From: Petaurus breviceps papuanus
Taxonomy: Eukaryota > Chordata > Mammalia > Diprotodontia > Petauridae
DNA length: 64,000 nt
NCBI GenBank assembly: GCA_028583685.1
Contig: JAMXIF010000045.1
Location: 6,483,822 to 6,547,821 of the forward strand
Reading direction: 5' to 3'
Part shown: positions 61,587 through 64,000 of the stretch, piece by piece
How the letters are laid out: the number at the start of each line of letters is the position of its first letter
How positions within the stretch are numbered: the first letter of the stretch is position 1
Position numbers and translations under genes: made by a program
The notes under the pieces: generated by a model
Databases searched by the model: none
What the model saw: only the letters and a program-made list of their open reading frames with translations
What the model was told of the DNA's origin: nothing

Positions 61587-61630
<44 letters not shown>
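61375..61630 (+). repeat. SINE fragment followed by (CA)n tract
   Basis: 61,375-61,480 shows 'gtcaggcactgtgccaagta' and 'ctgccctcaaggagcttaca' of the family also seen at 2,998. A pure (CA)n tract is at 61,589-61,630. Confidence 0.7.
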
Positions 61631-61632
<2 letters not shown>

Positions 61633-61859
61633 CCAATTCTGCCCTGGGGGACAGTCAAGTGTACTCAGCCTAAAAGAAATAAAAGAGAAAGACTGGGAGG
61701 GGCCCTTAGAGAGCCCAGGCCCTGAGGCTGGAGACAGGGGAGGAACAAGAAAAACAAAGTTTTAATTAAGGAAGCAGCCACCAAAAGGAAAATAAACAAA
61801 CAAACCAAACCCCTGTAGGCCAGGAAAACAAGGCTACATCCCTCCCTGGGGTCTGAGGG

Positions 61860-62065
61860 TCACAGTTCAGATGGTAATAGTACCAGCATTAATAACAGTA
61901 TTTAAATGGTGCTTTACAAACATTACATCCTTTGATTCTCACAACAACCCAGAGAAGTAAGGGTTATTAGCCCCATTTTACAGAAGAGGCTTACCCAAGA
62001 TCACAGTAAGTATCTGAGGCTGTATTTGAACTCAGGTCTTCCAGACTCCTAGTGCTGGACGAATC
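61860..62065 (-). repeat. MIR/CORE-type SINE, antisense
   Basis: 'atggtgctttacaaacatta', 'gattctcacaacaacccaga', 'gccccattttacagaagagg', 'gaggctgtatttgaactcag'. A second short antisense piece is at ~62,960-63,075. Confidence 0.75.
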
Positions 62066-63479
62066 AGGAAGACGACCCCAAATTTAAAAAAAAAAATTTA
62101 TATTCCATCCTTTGTGCTTGGTTTAAGGCAAAGAAGTTAATCCAGCGAGAAAGAATCTTCCTTTTCCTCTCTGTCTCCCCCTCCTAGGATATACCTGGTC
62201 ATGGAAAGCAAGCTCATTTTCATACTGGTCTAATTCCATTTATAAAGATTCTCAATAATGACCTAGATCCAAGAAGCAGTATAAGGGATATATTTATGGA
62301 AATTTGTGGTCAGAAAAGAAGGAAGGAGGCAGTTACATAATGAGAAGGAGGGCTAACAGAGGAAGACCCAGAGGAAGGCCTCTCATGGGTTGGGTCGGTC
62401 ATCCACAGAGGATTTATGAAAGGACTTGGACACAAATCACAAAAGATGAGAAAGTAAGGGTGGGCTGCTATCTGCACCACTGAAGGTATATACACCCTTA
62501 TCCACAAGCTCACATCCATTTGAAATACAATCCCACATTTAGTAGCTGAGAGGGGAAATCTCTGTAACTTCACAGTGCCCATGGAACCCGTCACACAGGG
62601 CACACCTCTTGGAATTGCAGAAAGAAAACTGTACTTGGAAAGAATGGCATCTAAATCTTGGCTTTTCGACCTATTTTAGCTGTGATCTTGGGGGAGTTGT
62701 CTCCCCACTCTAGGACTCATCAATATGCCATCTAAAACCAAAATAGTAGATCTAGGAGGTGACATGGACACAGAATGGTAGATTTGGGGCGTAGACAAGC
62801 TAAGGAAGAAACAGGAGGATTTCAGACCTGTTGTCCGTGTAGTGTCTGACAAACCCAAGGACACAAGTTACAAGGGGAAGTGACAAGAACTACAGGAAAC
62901 CTGGAAAACAGTCTGGCATAAAATTAGGTTTAGACCAACATCTTATACCATACACACCTCACCAAAACCCAAATTTTGCAGACTGGGAGAGGTTGAATGA
63001 CTTGGCCAGGGTCACACATCTAGGAGGTGCTTGAGGCTGCAGGTCTAGTACCCTGCTTTTCCTCCTACTGATTTTAATCTGCCTCCCCCAGACTCCTACC
63101 CATTGACCCCCCAATTCTTTGGTCCTGCTCTAATCCTGATTCCACATGGCAGCCTGTCAAATATTTCACAATCAGAATTCACAATTAGAAGGGGACCTTG
63201 GTGGCATCCCAAGCCAGAAAGGTGACCATCTAGCTTGTGCCATAGGGAGTCCATTGGGAGGGAGCCCACACCCTCCCAGATCCCTCTATATTTACACAGC
63301 TCAGATGCTTAGGAAGGAGTCTACATGGACCTCCTTGTAACTCCCACCCAGGCTCTTAGTTCTGGACAGCCTGGAGCTGGGCTCCTCTGTCTTCTCTTCT
63401 TTAGGGAAAATGATTCAGTCCCTTCAGTTCAAGCCTTGTGTGAAAACTGAGGCACAGAGAGGGTAAGGAGTCCATAGCT

Positions 63480-63990
63480 GCTGGATGTGGTGCTGAAAGA
63501 GACCTCAGAGGCCAGTAGGCTTAACCGTCTAATTTTACAGATGAGGAAACTGAGGTCAAGAGAGCAATGGCGATGCACCCTGTCCAAAACGATGCAGAGT
63601 AGCAGGATCAGAGCCACAGCTCATGGGAGGCTGAGAAGTCATCTGGTCCAATGTCCTCATTTTTCAGAAGCACAACCTGAGGTCATCCCCTTCTGTGACA
63701 AGGGGAAGGCAACCAGCATTTATTAAGCACCTACTGTATGCCAGGCACTGTGCCAAGCATTTCACAAATATTGTCTCACTTGAGCAACACAACAACTACA
63801 CAAGGCAGGTGCTATTATTTTTTTCCACCTTACTGAAACTTACAGGAAACTGAGGCAGATAATGGTTAAGTGACTTGATCAGGATCACCTAGCTAACAAG
63901 CAACTGAGGCAGGGGTTTGAACCCAGGTCACCCCTGACTCCACTCAAAGTGTTCTTTCCACTGAGGCATCAAGGTGTATAAAGAACCGGC
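63480..63990 (-). repeat. Tandem antisense CORE/MIR-type SINEs at the right edge
   Basis: 63,480-63,690 holds 'agacctcagaggccagtagg', 'attttacagatgaggaaact'. 63,700-63,990 is a fuller copy: 'catttattaagcacctactg', 'tatgccaggcactgtgccaa', 'aggaaactgaggcagataat', 'gtttgaacccaggtcacccc'. Confidence 0.75.
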
Positions 63991-64000
63991 CTCAGAAGCA

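Larger units (their letters stand above)
59807..64000 (-). other. CYB5R3: CYB5R3 intron 1 (partial)
   Basis: No sign of exon 1 (MGAQLST-like) or of an erythroid alternative first exon was found before the right edge. The stretch is an intron filled with repeats listed separately, an AT-rich patch (60,193-60,300) and a (CA)n tract (61,589-61,630). Confidence 0.75.

Overview
This is a nuclear window from a mammal, most likely a marsupial. The multi-exon genes have GT-AG introns and match known mammalian proteins exon by exon. The interspersed repeats are dominated by CORE/MIR-type and tRNA-derived SINEs of the kind abundant in marsupials, with marsupial-type LINE-1 3' ends. No prokaryotic, plasmid or phage features are present. 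The locus corresponds to human chromosome 22q13 (SERHL2 - RRP7A - POLDIP3 - RNU12 - CYB5R3); names rest on recalled family sequences, not on a database search.

Layout. About 1-10.8 kb holds SERHL2 (+), a serine hydrolase-like alpha/beta-hydrolase, complete except for its short first coding exon. It ends tail-to-tail with RRP7A (-, 10.96-12.97 kb), an SSU-processome factor. RRP7A is interrupted by a 100-N gap beside a duplicated, intron-less copy of part of an exon. About 13.1-14.6 kb is intergenic. POLDIP3 (-, 14.6-39.56 kb; nine coding exons, about 417 aa) follows, and its CpG-island promoter is shared head-to-head with the U12 minor-spliceosome snRNA gene RNU12 (+, 39,995-40,145). RNU12 has a recognisable distal element, PSE and 3' box. 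After 1.6 kb of repeat-rich spacer comes CYB5R3 (-, 41.7 kb to beyond the right edge), with coding exons 2-9 present and exon 1 off the window.

The genes do not form a pathway: lipid/peroxisome-type hydrolase, ribosome biogenesis, mRNA export/translation, minor splicing, and NADH-cytochrome b5 reduction. What links them is shared control DNA: a bidirectional RNU12/POLDIP3 promoter, and 3' ends of SERHL2 and RRP7A less than 200 bp apart.

The most interesting signals are: a (TG)19 tract jammed between a likely branch point and the acceptor of the 42-nt SERHL2 exon that carries the catalytic serine (skipping would be in frame); a long GU-rich tract in the sense RNA of POLDIP3 next to its alternatively spliced region; the complete U12 gene; the anomalous RRP7A exon copy at the gap; a dimeric SINE inserted with one target-site duplication; and a 44/46-bp minisatellite with 90-bp higher-order structure beside the POLDIP3 promoter. 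I found no evidence for an entirely new molecular system.
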